Of a stretch of DNA of 23,811 bases, positions 6,772-15,634 are shown piece by piece (position 1 is the stretch's first letter; each line of letters begins with the position of its first letter). The notes under the pieces were generated by a model that was not told the DNA's origin, searched no databases, and was given only the letters and a program-made list of their open reading frames with translations. A program made the position numbers and the translations under genes. This DNA comes from JBBRGK01 sp036741355 (GTDB taxonomy: Bacteria > Chloroflexota > Dehalococcoidia > CAUJGQ01), in assembly GCA_036741355.1 (NCBI GenBank), contig DAINSK010000052.1:1-23811 (forward strand). The letters are read 5' to 3'.

Positions 6772-7226
6772 CCGACGCCGGCCGGTATTTTGACGACATT
6801 AGCGAAGGCGAAGAGCTCGCCGTGCTCGAAAAACAGCCGGATCTCGTCCAGGTCGTCAAATGGTCGGGCGCGACGTGGACGTTCGTGCCGATCTTTTACG
6901 ACCGTGATCTGGCGCGCAGCCACGGCCTTCCCGACAGCCTGATTCCAGGACCGATGAAACTGGCGTACCTGACATTGATGCTGCGGCGATGGGCCGGTCC
7001 GAACGCATTGATCCGGGCGTTACGAACTTCATACCGCCGGCCCGATATGCCGCGACAACCAATCACCTGCCACGGGGTTGTGACCCGAGCAGTTATCGAA
7101 AACGGCCGGGGGGTGGTCGATCTGGAAGTCTGGGTGCAGAACTACCGTGGCGAACGCACCGTGGCGGGCGCCGCGACGCTCGAGTTGCCGTTGCGCTCGC
7201 GCCAAGATACGCCTATTGGACCGTAA
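6768..7226 (+). CDS. MaoC-like hot-dog protein with replaced catalytic Asp/His
   Basis: A 152-residue hot-dog fold protein whose flanks match MaoC-type hydratases: 'QVVKWSGAT', then 'YDRDLARSHGLPDSLIPGPMKLAYLTLML' as in family members with 'YDRDYAxxxGLPxxIVxGPxKxAxL'. At the active site the family has GDxNPIHYD; here the string is WTFVPIFYD (37-45). The catalytic Asp is Thr38 and the His is Phe43. The protein may be a structural or acyl-binding partner, or may use other residues; this is inference. It overlaps the upstream FAS1-like gene by 4 nt (ATGA), so the two probably form a heteromer. It is the last gene of the CocE run; the flavoprotein gene begins 26 nt later. Confidence 0.75.
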   Translation: MTDAGRYFDDISEGEELAVLEKQPDLVQVVKWSGATWTFVPIFYDRDLARSHGLPDSLIPGPMKLAYLTLMLRRWAGPNALIRALRTSYRRPDMPRQPITCHGVVTRAVIENGRGVVDLEVWVQNYRGERTVAGAATLELPLRSRQDTPIGP

Positions 7227-7252
7227 TCGAATCGAAACTGTCGTCGTCCGCA

Positions 7253-8470
7253 ATGATGTCATGTAGTTCGGCTGTGAATGTAGACGTGGTCGTCGTTGGA
7301 GGCAGCGTTGCGGGATCCGCCACGGCGGCTTTCCTCGCCCGTCGCGGACACAACGTGGTCATCCTGGACCGGGCGCGTTTTCCCCGCGACAAACCGTGCG
7401 GCGAGGGGTTGATGCCGCATGGCGTCGACCTGCTTTCAGATCTCGGTGTCCTGGACCGCGTCCGTGCTTCCGGCGCCACCGAGCTAACCGGCGTCCGCTA
7501 CACGCTCGAAAACGGGCAGACGGTCAGAGCTGGATTTCCGTCGCTTTCTGGTCACTCGAGCGTGGGATTGGGAATTCGCCGGCTGGCGCTAGATCAGCTA
7601 CTGCTCGATTTCGCGCGAGAGTCTGGTTCAGTCAAGGTGTGTGAAAACTTTCGGGTCGCCGGCCTCGTTCGCCGCAATGGAGCGGTCGTCGGCGTAACCG
7701 ACGGTCTCCGAGAAGTCCGCGCTAGCGTTGTCGTCGGTGCGGACGGAATACGATCTACTGTTCGACGGTCGATGGGCTGGGACGTTGCGCGGCGCGGGAC
7801 CCGTCGCTACGCCGCCTTGGGACATTTCAAATGCGCCGATGTCCGGACAATCGGTTCCGACGTGCACGTGGTCATTGCACGCGGTCTGGAAGTATATGTG
7901 ACGCCGGTAGGACGCGGAGAGGTACTCGTCGCGCTGCTGGGCGGTCGGGGGCTCATGCGCTACTTCTCCGGTGACCTGTCCGGCGGTTACGAGCGGGTGG
8001 TTCGTGCTGTACCGTGCCTAAGTGGGCTGTTCCAGCGCGCGGAACTGATTCCGGGAGTTCGGGCGGTCGGACCGTTCGCGGCGCGTGCCGGGTGCGTGGC
8101 CGGCTCCGGCGTGCTGCTGGTTGGCGATGCGGCGGGGTTTCTCGACCCGATCACCGGGGAAGGGATGGCTTCGGCGCTGCAACAGGCGCGTGCGGCAGCC
8201 ACGGTTATTCATACCGCGCTGAGAACCGGCGCCGCCGATCCGGATCTCTCAACGTACGCATCGGAGCATCGGCGGATCACGGCCACAGGGAACCGGCTTA
8301 CGTGGGTCGCACTGTCAATGTGCAGCTCACAGGCAATGGCACAGCGCGCGATGGCCGGCCTGCAGCGCCGTCCGGAGCTATTCGCTAAACTGCTTGCAAT
8401 CAACTGCGGGTATTCCGGGTTGCGATCTGTGACTCCGCGGGATTGGCTGGCGCTCGTGAGCGGCCGTTAA
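7253..8470 (+). CDS. FAD-dependent oxidoreductase, geranylgeranyl reductase family
   Basis: A 405-residue flavoprotein. The FAD-binding start is 'DVVVVGGSVAGSATAAFLA' (11-29, GxGxxG-like GGSVAG) with an acidic strand end 'VVILDRARFPRDKPCGEG'; the RxxFPRxKPCGEG block is a hallmark of geranylgeranyl-reductase-like and related halogenase/hydroxylase flavoproteins. Further motifs are 'VVGADGIRSTVRR' and 'GVLLVGDAAGFLDPITGEGMASALQ', the second FAD contact. Family members reduce prenyl chains of chlorophyll, menaquinone or archaeal-type lipids, or oxidise small molecules; the substrate here is open. Start: ATG 7253 or 7256; no Shine-Dalgarno precedes either, and GTG 7274 is also possible. It ends only 3 nt from the convergent stop of lysC, with no terminator between. 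Confidence 0.8.
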   Translation: MMSCSSAVNVDVVVVGGSVAGSATAAFLARRGHNVVILDRARFPRDKPCGEGLMPHGVDLLSDLGVLDRVRASGATELTGVRYTLENGQTVRAGFPSLSGHSSVGLGIRRLALDQLLLDFARESGSVKVCENFRVAGLVRRNGAVVGVTDGLREVRASVVVGADGIRSTVRRSMGWDVARRGTRRYAALGHFKCADVRTIGSDVHVVIARGLEVYVTPVGRGEVLVALLGGRGLMRYFSGDLSGGYERVVRAVPCLSGLFQRAELIPGVRAVGPFAARAGCVAGSGVLLVGDAAGFLDPITGEGMASALQQARAAATVIHTALRTGAADPDLSTYASEHRRITATGNRLTWVALSMCSSQAMAQRAMAGLQRRPELFAKLLAINCGYSGLRSVTPRDWLALVSGR

Positions 8471-8473
8471 GGC

Positions 8474-9706
8474 TCATTCCGGACTTTCCAACTCAAAGGC
8501 GCGATGCAGGGCACGTACTGCCGGCAGGACGTCAGACTCGGCGATGATACAGGTGATGCGGATCTCGCTCGTCGTGATTAGTTCAATATTGATCCGCGAG
8601 TCCGCCAGCGTCCTGAACATTCGCGCGGCGTAGCCAGGAGTGTTCTGCATCCCCGTGCCAACGATGCTGACTTTCCCAAGCTGGCTGTCGGCCGCGATAC
8701 CGGTCGCTCCGATCGCCGCAGCCAGCGGCTCGGCGATCTCCAGCGCGTGCGACAGGTCGCCTTTCGCTACGGTAAACGTCATGTCGGTCAGGTTTTCGAG
8801 ACTGGAATTCTGGACGATTGTATCGATAGAGATGTGAGAGTCCGCCAGTGGGCCGAACATCGCTGCGGCAATTCCAGGCTGATCCGGCACGCCGCGCACC
8901 GTAATTTTGGCGACGTCGAAGTCGTGGGCGATGCCACGGACCTTGTTGATTGGTTCCATTGCGGGTCCTCCATGGATCAACGTGCCGGGTTCGTCGCTAA
9001 AACTCGAAGCGACGAGGATCGGCAGGCCGTATAGTTGCGCGAGCTCTACGGCGCGGGGATGCATAATCTTGGCGCCGTGGCTGGCTAGCTCGAGCATCTC
9101 TTCATAACCGATGTCCCGCAGCTTGCGCGCATTCGGCTCTATGCGCGGATCCGTAGTATAGACACCGTCAACGTCGGTGTAGCGCTCGCACTGCTCGGCC
9201 TTGAGCGCGATTGCCAGCGCAACGGCCGACGGGTCCGATCCGCCGCGGCCGAGCGTTGTGACGTCAAGGTCGGTGGTTACGCCCTGGAAGCCCGCCACCA
9301 CGACGGTGCGGCCGCGGTCGAGCTCATCGCGAAGACGCTGCGAATCGATGTTCATGATGCGGGCCTTGCTGTAAACCGAATCGGTCTGGATACCTGCCTG
9401 CAGTCCTGTGAGGCTCACCGCGTCCTCGTTCAGCTCATGGAGAGCCATCGTCAGCAGTGAGCTGCTCACCATCTCCCCGGTGGAAAGCAGGACGTCCATC
9501 TCGCGGGCGCGCGGGTGCACCGTGACTTGACGCGCGAGCGAGATCAGGTCGTCGGTCGTATCACCCATCGCGGAGACGACGACCACCATGCGATTGCCCT
9601 CGCGGCGGCGGCGAGCCACACGTTCCGCAACGTGTCGTATGCGGTCGACGTTCGCCACGGAACTGCCGCCGTACTTCTGCACGATGACGCGAGAAGCTTG
9701 CGTCAT
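8474..9706 (-). CDS. lysC: Aspartate kinase
   Basis: A 410-residue aspartokinase catalysing ATP-dependent phosphorylation of L-aspartate, the first step to Lys, Thr and Met. The opening 'VIVQKYGGSSVANVDRI' holds the KxGGTS-type motif (here KYGGSS). 'FQGVTTDLDVTTLGRGGSD', 'YTDVDGVYTTDPR' and 'LASHGAKIMHPRAVELA' are the kinase-domain blocks. Two ACT domains follow (about 265-400), giving the usual feedback-inhibited architecture of the roughly 400-residue monofunctional class. The start ATG overlaps the stop of thrB (ATGA), so the two are cotranslated. Neither homoserine dehydrogenase nor threonine synthase is in the window. It is named lysC here; 'ask' would be equivalent. Confidence 0.95.
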   Translation of the reverse strand: MTQASRVIVQKYGGSSVANVDRIRHVAERVARRRREGNRMVVVVSAMGDTTDDLISLARQVTVHPRAREMDVLLSTGEMVSSSLLTMALHELNEDAVSLTGLQAGIQTDSVYSKARIMNIDSQRLRDELDRGRTVVVAGFQGVTTDLDVTTLGRGGSDPSAVALAIALKAEQCERYTDVDGVYTTDPRIEPNARKLRDIGYEEMLELASHGAKIMHPRAVELAQLYGLPILVASSFSDEPGTLIHGGPAMEPINKVRGIAHDFDVAKITVRGVPDQPGIAAAMFGPLADSHISIDTIVQNSSLENLTDMTFTVAKGDLSHALEIAEPLAAAIGATGIAADSQLGKVSIVGTGMQNTPGYAARMFRTLADSRINIELITTSEIRITCIIAESDVLPAVRALHRAFELESPE

Positions 9707-10599
9707 GGTCTTGAGGTGTCCTCGACGACTTCGGCCCCGCAGCTTCTCGGCAGCGTCACGATGTAGCTGCCGGTTGTGCCTCTCCGTTTAGACGCCGCGA
9801 GCATTGCGCCGCCGATACCTTCGGGATTGTCAGTGGTGAGAGCCAACACCGATGAACCGCCTCCGGAGAGGTACGCGCACAGCGCACCTGCATCCATCGC
9901 CGCTCTGATAACGTCGTAGAGCGCCGGATAGAGCTGTGCGCGGGCGGGCTGATGCAGGATGTCCTGGGTTGCCACCCGCAGCGCATCCAGACGGCCGGTA
10001 GCCAGCGCCGCCACCAGCAATGCCGCTCGACCGATATTGTGCACCGCCGCCTGGCGTGTCAGCTCTCCGGGAAGCAGCCGGCGGCTCTCGTTGGTTGGCA
10101 TATCCAGGTCTGGAATCAGTAGCACCGCCCGTAATTCGGGCGGAAGCGGCACGGAAACCCGGGTCAGCATGCCTTCGTCAAATACAACGACCTGGAAACC
10201 ACCGAACATCGCCGGGGCGGCGTTATCCGCGTGCCCCTCCAATTCGGAGGCGATCACCAGGGCCTCGTCCATCGAGAACCGATCGCCGAGCAAGCGGTTA
10301 GCGGCCATGACCGCGCCAACGCGCAAAACAGCGCTCGCTCCTAGTCCGCGCCCGGCGGGGATGTCGCTCCGCAGTTCCGCCTGCAGTCCGACGGGAGCCG
10401 GTTTGCCGGCGTGCATGTAGACCGCCCTCGCGGCGGCGAGCGCCATGCTTTGGCCGCGGTCCGCCGGAATCGGGGCAGGCGCGTCGAGAAGCGATAAACG
10501 TACGTCTCCGGTGAGGTCGAGCGCGATTCCCAGCGAGTCGAACCCGGGACCGAGGTTTGCGCTCGAAGCGGGCACGCGTACCGTAACCGACGCAGCCAT
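9703..10599 (-). CDS. thrB: Homoserine kinase
   Basis: A 298-residue GHMP-superfamily kinase making O-phospho-L-homoserine from homoserine and ATP. 'VRVPASSANLGPGFDSLGIAL' (8-27) is the N-terminal homoserine kinase signature, PAGRGLGASA (81-90) is the ATP-binding glycine loop (family PxxxGLGSSA), and 'AYLSGGGSSVLAL' near the C-terminus is GHMP motif 3. The frame is open far upstream, but the ATG at 10599 starts the conserved region and has GAAGG 8 nt before it; the earlier 96 codons are compositionally unlike protein. It is the first gene of thrB-lysC, overlapping lysC by 4 nt. Confidence 0.93.
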   Translation of the reverse strand: MAASVTVRVPASSANLGPGFDSLGIALDLTGDVRLSLLDAPAPIPADRGQSMALAAARAVYMHAGKPAPVGLQAELRSDIPAGRGLGASAVLRVGAVMAANRLLGDRFSMDEALVIASELEGHADNAAPAMFGGFQVVVFDEGMLTRVSVPLPPELRAVLLIPDLDMPTNESRRLLPGELTRQAAVHNIGRAALLVAALATGRLDALRVATQDILHQPARAQLYPALYDVIRAAMDAGALCAYLSGGGSSVLALTTDNPEGIGGAMLAASKRRGTTGSYIVTLPRSCGAEVVEDTSRP

Positions 10600-10643
10600 T
10601 GGATCTACCTTCTGCGCTCTTGCCGGCGGCCGGCGCAGAGCCG

Positions 10644-10673
10644 ATCGTAGCAATCGCCGCTCGGGACAAGCAA
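10644..10673 (-). promoter_or_regulatory. Possible promoter of thrB-lysC
   Basis: On the minus strand TTGCTT (10673-10668), an 18-nt spacer and TACGAT (10649-10644). It lies 45 nt upstream of the thrB ATG. The match is moderate and no other candidate in this gap is better. Confidence 0.35.
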
Positions 10674-10818
10674 GAACGATGCGGTTCTGGGGGTGTGCGG
10701 CAGCGGATTGCGCGTCCCACGCACGGGCGGGCCCGGAAGGCGCTGGCGCTCGGCAGCGCGCTCCGTAAGCCATGAGGCGCACCCCTGTTCCGGCCGAGTC
10801 GCGCCGGTGGCAGCGTTG

Positions 10819-10824
10819 TACAGT
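10819..10824 (+). promoter_or_regulatory. Leaderless-type -10 box of the phosphatase gene
   Basis: TACAGT is followed by 7 nt and the ATG at 10832, which has no Shine-Dalgarno. This predicts a transcript starting at or next to the start codon. No -35 is seen. Confidence 0.4.
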
Positions 10825-10831
10825 TGATCCT

Positions 10832-11317
10832 ATGGACCGCGTCAGGCGAATTCTTCCCCGCTGGCTGGGCGGATACCCACCGGACAATATCTTCTGGCTG
10901 ACCCCGTCACTCGCCGTGGGCGGGGAAGTGATGGTTCTCTATCCCCGCGGTTTGCAAAGACTGGGAATCGGCGCCGTTCTCGATTTACAAGCGGAATCAG
11001 AGGATCGGTCCTCAGAGTATGCTGCGTCGTCTTTGACGTATTTGAAGCTCCCGGTTGGAGATTTCGGTGCGCCTTCTCCTGAGCAACTCGATATTGCGAC
11101 TGCCTGGGTTCTGGATCGAATGCAGCGCGACGAACGCGTCTTCGTGCATTGCCGCGTTGGGCTCGGCCGTAGCGCCACCGTTGCGATTGCGACGCTGCTG
11201 CGCATGGGGTACGAGCTGCCCGATGCGTACAACACGGTTCGTGAGCTGCGTGCCGAGATTGCGCTCTCGGAACCACAGCTCACTGCGTTGCGCCGCTTCG
11301 CCGAGGGGCCGAAGTAG
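10832..11317 (+). CDS. Dual-specificity protein phosphatase-like protein
   Basis: A 161-residue cytosolic protein with the Cys-based phosphatase signature HCRVGLGRS (106-114; HCxxGxxRS, nucleophile Cys107 and phosphate-binding Arg113). The upstream 'LPVGDFGAP' places Asp77 as the likely general acid. Length and layout match compact dual-specificity phosphatases; the substrate may be a phosphoprotein, phosphoinositide or small molecule. ATG 10832 is preferred over an upstream GC-rich in-frame extension because the conserved region starts soon after and a -10 box lies 7 nt upstream. It is a single-gene unit, divergent from thrB. The stop lies inside the first arm of an inverted repeat that may end transcription. 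Confidence 0.85.
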   Translation: MDRVRRILPRWLGGYPPDNIFWLTPSLAVGGEVMVLYPRGLQRLGIGAVLDLQAESEDRSSEYAASSLTYLKLPVGDFGAPSPEQLDIATAWVLDRMQRDERVFVHCRVGLGRSATVAIATLLRMGYELPDAYNTVRELRAEIALSEPQLTALRRFAEGPK

Positions 11318-11352
11318 CTTGCATATTAAATACTTGGTGTGACAAGCTATTT
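11312..11352 (+). terminator. Inverted repeat at the end of the phosphatase gene
   Basis: AAGTAGCTTG (11312-11321) pairs with CAAGCTATTT (11343-11352): 10 bp with one G-U, loop 21 nt. The first arm contains the stop codon. There is no separate T-run beyond the TTT in the second arm, so this is a plausible but not strong terminator. The surrounding 140 nt are clearly more AT-rich than the genes. Confidence 0.4.
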
Positions 11353-11402
11353 ATGGTCAGTTGATTGATTGTATGGATGCGGTCCCAAGTGTGCTGTTTT
11401 TC

Positions 11403-11432
11403 TTGACGCCGCTCCATACTGTCTGGTATACG
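11403..11432 (+). promoter_or_regulatory. Sigma70-type promoter of the LPNTG gene
   Basis: TTGACG (11403-11408), 18-nt spacer, TATACG (11427-11432). This is the best -35/-10 pair in the window. It lies in an AT-rich gap and predicts a leader of about 50 nt ending in AGGAGG before the GTG at 11491. Confidence 0.6.
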
Positions 11433-11490
11433 AGTAAAAGCGCTCGTGGTTTTCGGGTGCATTAGTTCGAGAAAACGCAGGAGGGTTCTA

Positions 11491-11958
11491 GTGACCAAAG
11501 TAACGATCCGGCGGTTCCGGCCAGGACGTGGCGCACTGGTGTTCGCGGCCAGCGCGGTGTTGGTCGGTGGTCTTGCCTTCAGCATGGGTCACGGTGGCGC
11601 CGTGAACGCGCAGACCGGCACTGCTACGGCAACGGCGGGCGCGCCACCACCACCGCCGCCGCCTCCGCCGCCCCCGCCACCGGCACGGTCTGCCACTCCG
11701 TCCGCACCGCCCGCACCACCGGCCCCACCGGCGGCGCCTGCAGCTGCAGCACGCACTGCAACGGCTGTGGCCCCGGCTGCCCAGCGGCCAGTTGCCCCCG
11801 CGGCTCCGGCAGCCAAGCCGGCGCTCCCGAATACCGGTACCGGTGGTCTCGCGGGCCACAACGACAGCATTCCGATGCTGCCGATCGTGATCGGCTTCGG
11901 CGCCTTGGCTCTGGTTGGTGGATCGCTGGCGCTGCGGTCGCGCAAGAACGAGGGCTAG
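11491..11958 (+). CDS. Poly-proline surface protein with C-terminal LPNTG-type sorting signal
   Basis: A 155-residue protein with a basic N-terminus (TKVTIRRFRPGRG), hydrophobic signal segment (about 14-31), and a probable cleavage site near AVNAQ (37-41). The mature part is low-complexity: 13 consecutive prolines (52-64), then Pro/Ala/Thr repeats to about 110. The C-terminus has LPNTG (112-116), a 12-residue linker, one hydrophobic helix (about 129-147) and a basic tail RSRKNEG. This is the order of a sortase cell-wall sorting signal, although the linker is longer than usual and no sortase gene is in the window. A wall-spanning stalk or spacer role is inference. The GTG at 11491 is chosen over in-frame GTG 11446 because AGGAGG precedes it by 6 nt. 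A strong terminator follows. Confidence 0.75.
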   Translation: MTKVTIRRFRPGRGALVFAASAVLVGGLAFSMGHGGAVNAQTGTATATAGAPPPPPPPPPPPPPARSATPSAPPAPPAPPAAPAAAARTATAVAPAAQRPVAPAAPAAKPALPNTGTGGLAGHNDSIPMLPIVIGFGALALVGGSLALRSRKNEG

Positions 11959-11986
11959 TCTCGGCGGTACAGCCCGAAAGCCACAG

Positions 11987-12017
11987 AAAAGAGGCCGCGC
12001 TTGGCGCGGCCTCTTTT
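11987..12017. terminator. Bidirectional intrinsic terminator between the LPNTG gene and metK
   Basis: AAAA, GAGGCCGCGC (11991-12000), loop TTG, GCGCGGCCTC (12004-12013), TTTT. The 10-bp GC stem is perfect, and A/T tracts on either side let it work in both directions. It ends the plus-strand LPNTG gene and the minus-strand SAM operon, whose last gene stops at 12037. Confidence 0.93.
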
Positions 12018-12036
12018 GCGTATTGAAGGCCGGGGC

Positions 12037-13278
12037 CTATGCCTTTGCCGTGGCAAGCGCGGCGCCGGCCTTGGATTTCAACTCGTTGACCTTGTCGGTC
12101 CGCTCCCATGGCAGGTCGATGTCCGTGCGTCCGAAGTGTCCGTAGGATGCGGTTGCCTGGTAAATGGGCCTCAGCAGGTCAAGGTCGGCGATAATCGCCG
12201 CCGGCCGCAGGTCGAAGGTGTCCTTGATCAACTCCAGAATGCGATCTTCGTCAATGTTTGCGGTGCCGAACGTCTCGATCGCCAGCGACGTGGGCTCAGC
12301 CTTGCCGATGGCGTACGAAACCTGCACTTCGCAGCGGTCGGCTAAACCGGCCGCGACGACGTTCTTCGCCACGTGTCGTGCCGCGTATGCCGCCGAACGG
12401 TCGACTTTGGACGGGTCTTTGCCGGAGAACGCTCCGCCGCCGTGCCGCGCGATGCCGCCATACGTATCGACAATGATCTTGCGACCCGTCAGCCCCGCGT
12501 CGCCCATCGGCCCGCCGATCGCGAAGCGCCCCGACGGGTTGACGTAATATTTTGTGTCTGAATCGAGCAACGACGAATTGAATTCCTCGATCACCGGACG
12601 GATTACCTTCGCGATTACGTCCTTCTCGATCTTTTCCTGACTCACAGACGGGTCGTGCTGGCTCGAGATCACGACCGCGTCTACGCGTTGCGGCTTGCCG
12701 TAGGCGTATTCGATCGTCACCTGTGACTTGCCGTCCGGTCGCAGATACGGCAGGGTGCCGTTTTTGCGCAGCTCCGTGAGCCGGCGGGTCAACCTGTGCG
12801 CTAAGGCGATGGTGAGCGGCATCAGCTCGGGGGTCTCGTCGCAGGCGAAGCCGATCATCATGCCCTGGTCGCCTGCGCCCTGGAGGTCGAGCTCGTCAAC
12901 TTCACCAACGTGCTGTCGGGCCTCGAGCGACTCCTGCACACCACCCGCGATATCGGGTGACTGGCTGTGCAGGGCGACCAGCACGCCGCACGTATCGGCG
13001 TTGAAGCCGTACTCGTCGCTCGTGTAGCCGATCCGCGTCACCGTGTCGCGCACAATGCGCTGCACGTCTACCCAGGCGTCGGTGGTGACCTCTCCCATGA
13101 CCACCACCAGGCCGGTGGTGCAGGCGGTCTCGCAGGCAACGTGCGCCTTGGGATCGGCTGAGAGGATTGCGTCCAGAACAGCATCCGAGATCTGGTCGCA
13201 CATCTTGTCGGGATGACCTTCAGTCACCGATTCCGACGTCAGGAATAGCGATCGCGAGTTGCTGAACGTTGTGCCCAC
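12037..13278 (-). CDS. metK: S-adenosylmethionine synthetase
   Basis: A 413-residue enzyme making SAM from methionine and ATP. Signature blocks: 'SESVTEGHPDKMCDQISDA' with the ATP/Mg-binding GHPDK, 'GAGDQGMMIGFA' (signature 1), and 'GGGAFSGKDPSKVDRSAAY' (signature 2, P-loop-like). The length is normal for the bacterial family. The start is GTG at 13278 with a perfect AGGAGG (13293-13288) 9 nt upstream. It is the last gene of the SAM-riboswitch operon, 78 nt after ahcY, and ends at a bidirectional terminator. Having metK downstream of the recycling genes means SAM supply and by-product removal share one SAM sensor, unless a promoter lies in the gap before it. Confidence 0.97.
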   Translation of the reverse strand: MGTTFSNSRSLFLTSESVTEGHPDKMCDQISDAVLDAILSADPKAHVACETACTTGLVVVMGEVTTDAWVDVQRIVRDTVTRIGYTSDEYGFNADTCGVLVALHSQSPDIAGGVQESLEARQHVGEVDELDLQGAGDQGMMIGFACDETPELMPLTIALAHRLTRRLTELRKNGTLPYLRPDGKSQVTIEYAYGKPQRVDAVVISSQHDPSVSQEKIEKDVIAKVIRPVIEEFNSSLLDSDTKYYVNPSGRFAIGGPMGDAGLTGRKIIVDTYGGIARHGGGAFSGKDPSKVDRSAAYAARHVAKNVVAAGLADRCEVQVSYAIGKAEPTSLAIETFGTANIDEDRILELIKDTFDLRPAAIIADLDLLRPIYQATASYGHFGRTDIDLPWERTDKVNELKSKAGAALATAKA

Positions 13279-13356
13279 TAAGATTGTCCTCCTGTTGTTG
13301 CGGCGCCATATCAGGCGCTGATTTCTATTGACGGCTTGGAGTGCAGCAATATGCTC

Positions 13357-14640
<1,284 letters not shown>

Positions 14641-14712
14641 GTTCCTTGCTCCTTTTTGAACCGTACTGTTGAATCGTTCTCCGACGGGGTCGAAATGAGG
14701 GCAAAAGCACCC

Positions 14713-15633
14713 TCACCGAATCACGATCTCTGTCCCTTCCTGGCGGCCGCGGATTCGGGCGGCCAACCGCCTGACATAGCTGCCGGCCCCGATCAGTTCT
14801 CGGCGGGTCACGGCCGCTTCGATCAACCGGCAGTCGGTGCTGTAGCCCAGCCGCTCGTACGCGCGCACCGCCGGTGCATTGCCAGGATCGACTGTCAAAA
14901 CGACGTCGCGACAGCGCTGCAGCAGAAAACTAGTCGTCGCTCCGGTGGCGATCTGGGCGAGACCGCGGCTCCGCCAGTTCGGATGGGTGAACACGTTGCC
15001 GACCACGGCGATGCCCTCTTCGGGGGTCACGACGTGGGTGCCGGCTACGGAGACAAGCCGGCCGTCCTCGTACACGCCGAAGTAGCACCCTGTTTCGATG
15101 ACCTGGCCGCTGTAGTAGGTCGGGGAGCCTTCGCTGTTATAGAGCCGGTTCAGCAGCCGCACGTCGGTCGCGAGCAGGCGACGAATATACAAGTGCCCGC
15201 TCGGTTCAGCGGGACGGCGGAACGTCCGGAGGCTCACACCCATGCGAAGCATCGGCCGCTCTAACGAGAACCGAAAGTAGCGTCGCATCGTGTCGAGGTG
15301 TCGGGGCTCGCAGCTTGCATAATTCTGCCTCGGTCCCGGATGGAGCGAGAGAATCGCGTCGAGCGACTCGGGATCACCCAGCGTGAACATGGCGTCGCCC
15401 AGGCCTCCCCGCGAGTAGAGCGCCAGTGCGCCCTCCCCTCCGGTTTCCTCCGCTGAACGCCAGACGTCCACCAGGGGAAAGAGATCAGAACCCAGCTGGC
15501 CGAGAGCATAGGCGGAGTAGAGGCGCCGGGTTTCGAGCAGCGCGCGGATGCGCCCGGGCTCAAATAGCCCGTCCACCTGGTACCGGTGACGGTGGGCATG
15601 ACCCGCAAGGGACAGTCGCGCTCCCTTGACCAC
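14713..15633 (-). CDS. GNAT-family N-acetyltransferase of unknown substrate
   Basis: A 306-residue protein. The N-terminal half (about 1-150) resembles no family I can name, with 'RRLYSAYALGQL' and 'DAMFTLGDPESLDAIL'. The C-terminal half (about 150-270) has the GNAT fold: 'GIAVVGNVFTHPNWRSRGLAQIAT' (motif A, acetyl-CoA loop close to the usual RxxGxA) and 'VLTVDPGNAPAVRAYERLGY' (motif B). This fits FR47-like acetyltransferases. GTG at 15633 is preferred over TTG 15648 because GGAGAGG lies 6 nt upstream and the pfkB stop at 15635 is 2 nt away. Its place inside the SAM/MTA recycling operon is unusual; the substrate could be a by-product or an amine, but this is a guess. Confidence 0.75.
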   Translation of the reverse strand: MVKGARLSLAGHAHRHRYQVDGLFEPGRIRALLETRRLYSAYALGQLGSDLFPLVDVWRSAEETGGEGALALYSRGGLGDAMFTLGDPESLDAILSLHPGPRQNYASCEPRHLDTMRRYFRFSLERPMLRMGVSLRTFRRPAEPSGHLYIRRLLATDVRLLNRLYNSEGSPTYYSGQVIETGCYFGVYEDGRLVSVAGTHVVTPEEGIAVVGNVFTHPNWRSRGLAQIATGATTSFLLQRCRDVVLTVDPGNAPAVRAYERLGYSTDCRLIEAAVTRRELIGAGSYVRRLAARIRGRQEGTEIVIR

Positions 15634-15634
15634 G

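Noticed and set aside
10600..10887. 96-codon N-terminal extension of thrB
   Set aside because: The conserved homoserine kinase start begins at ATG 10599 with its own Shine-Dalgarno; the extension would overlap the divergent phosphatase gene.
13279..13356. Possible second SAM or SAH riboswitch before metK
   Set aside because: The 78-nt gap has only a short GCGCC/GGCGC hairpin and no S-box, SAM-II or SAH-aptamer core that I can recognise.
14641..14712. Terminator between GNAT and ahcY
   Set aside because: A 6-bp TGAGGG/CCCTCA hairpin lies over the GNAT stop, but only three T follow, so it is too weak to split the operon with confidence.
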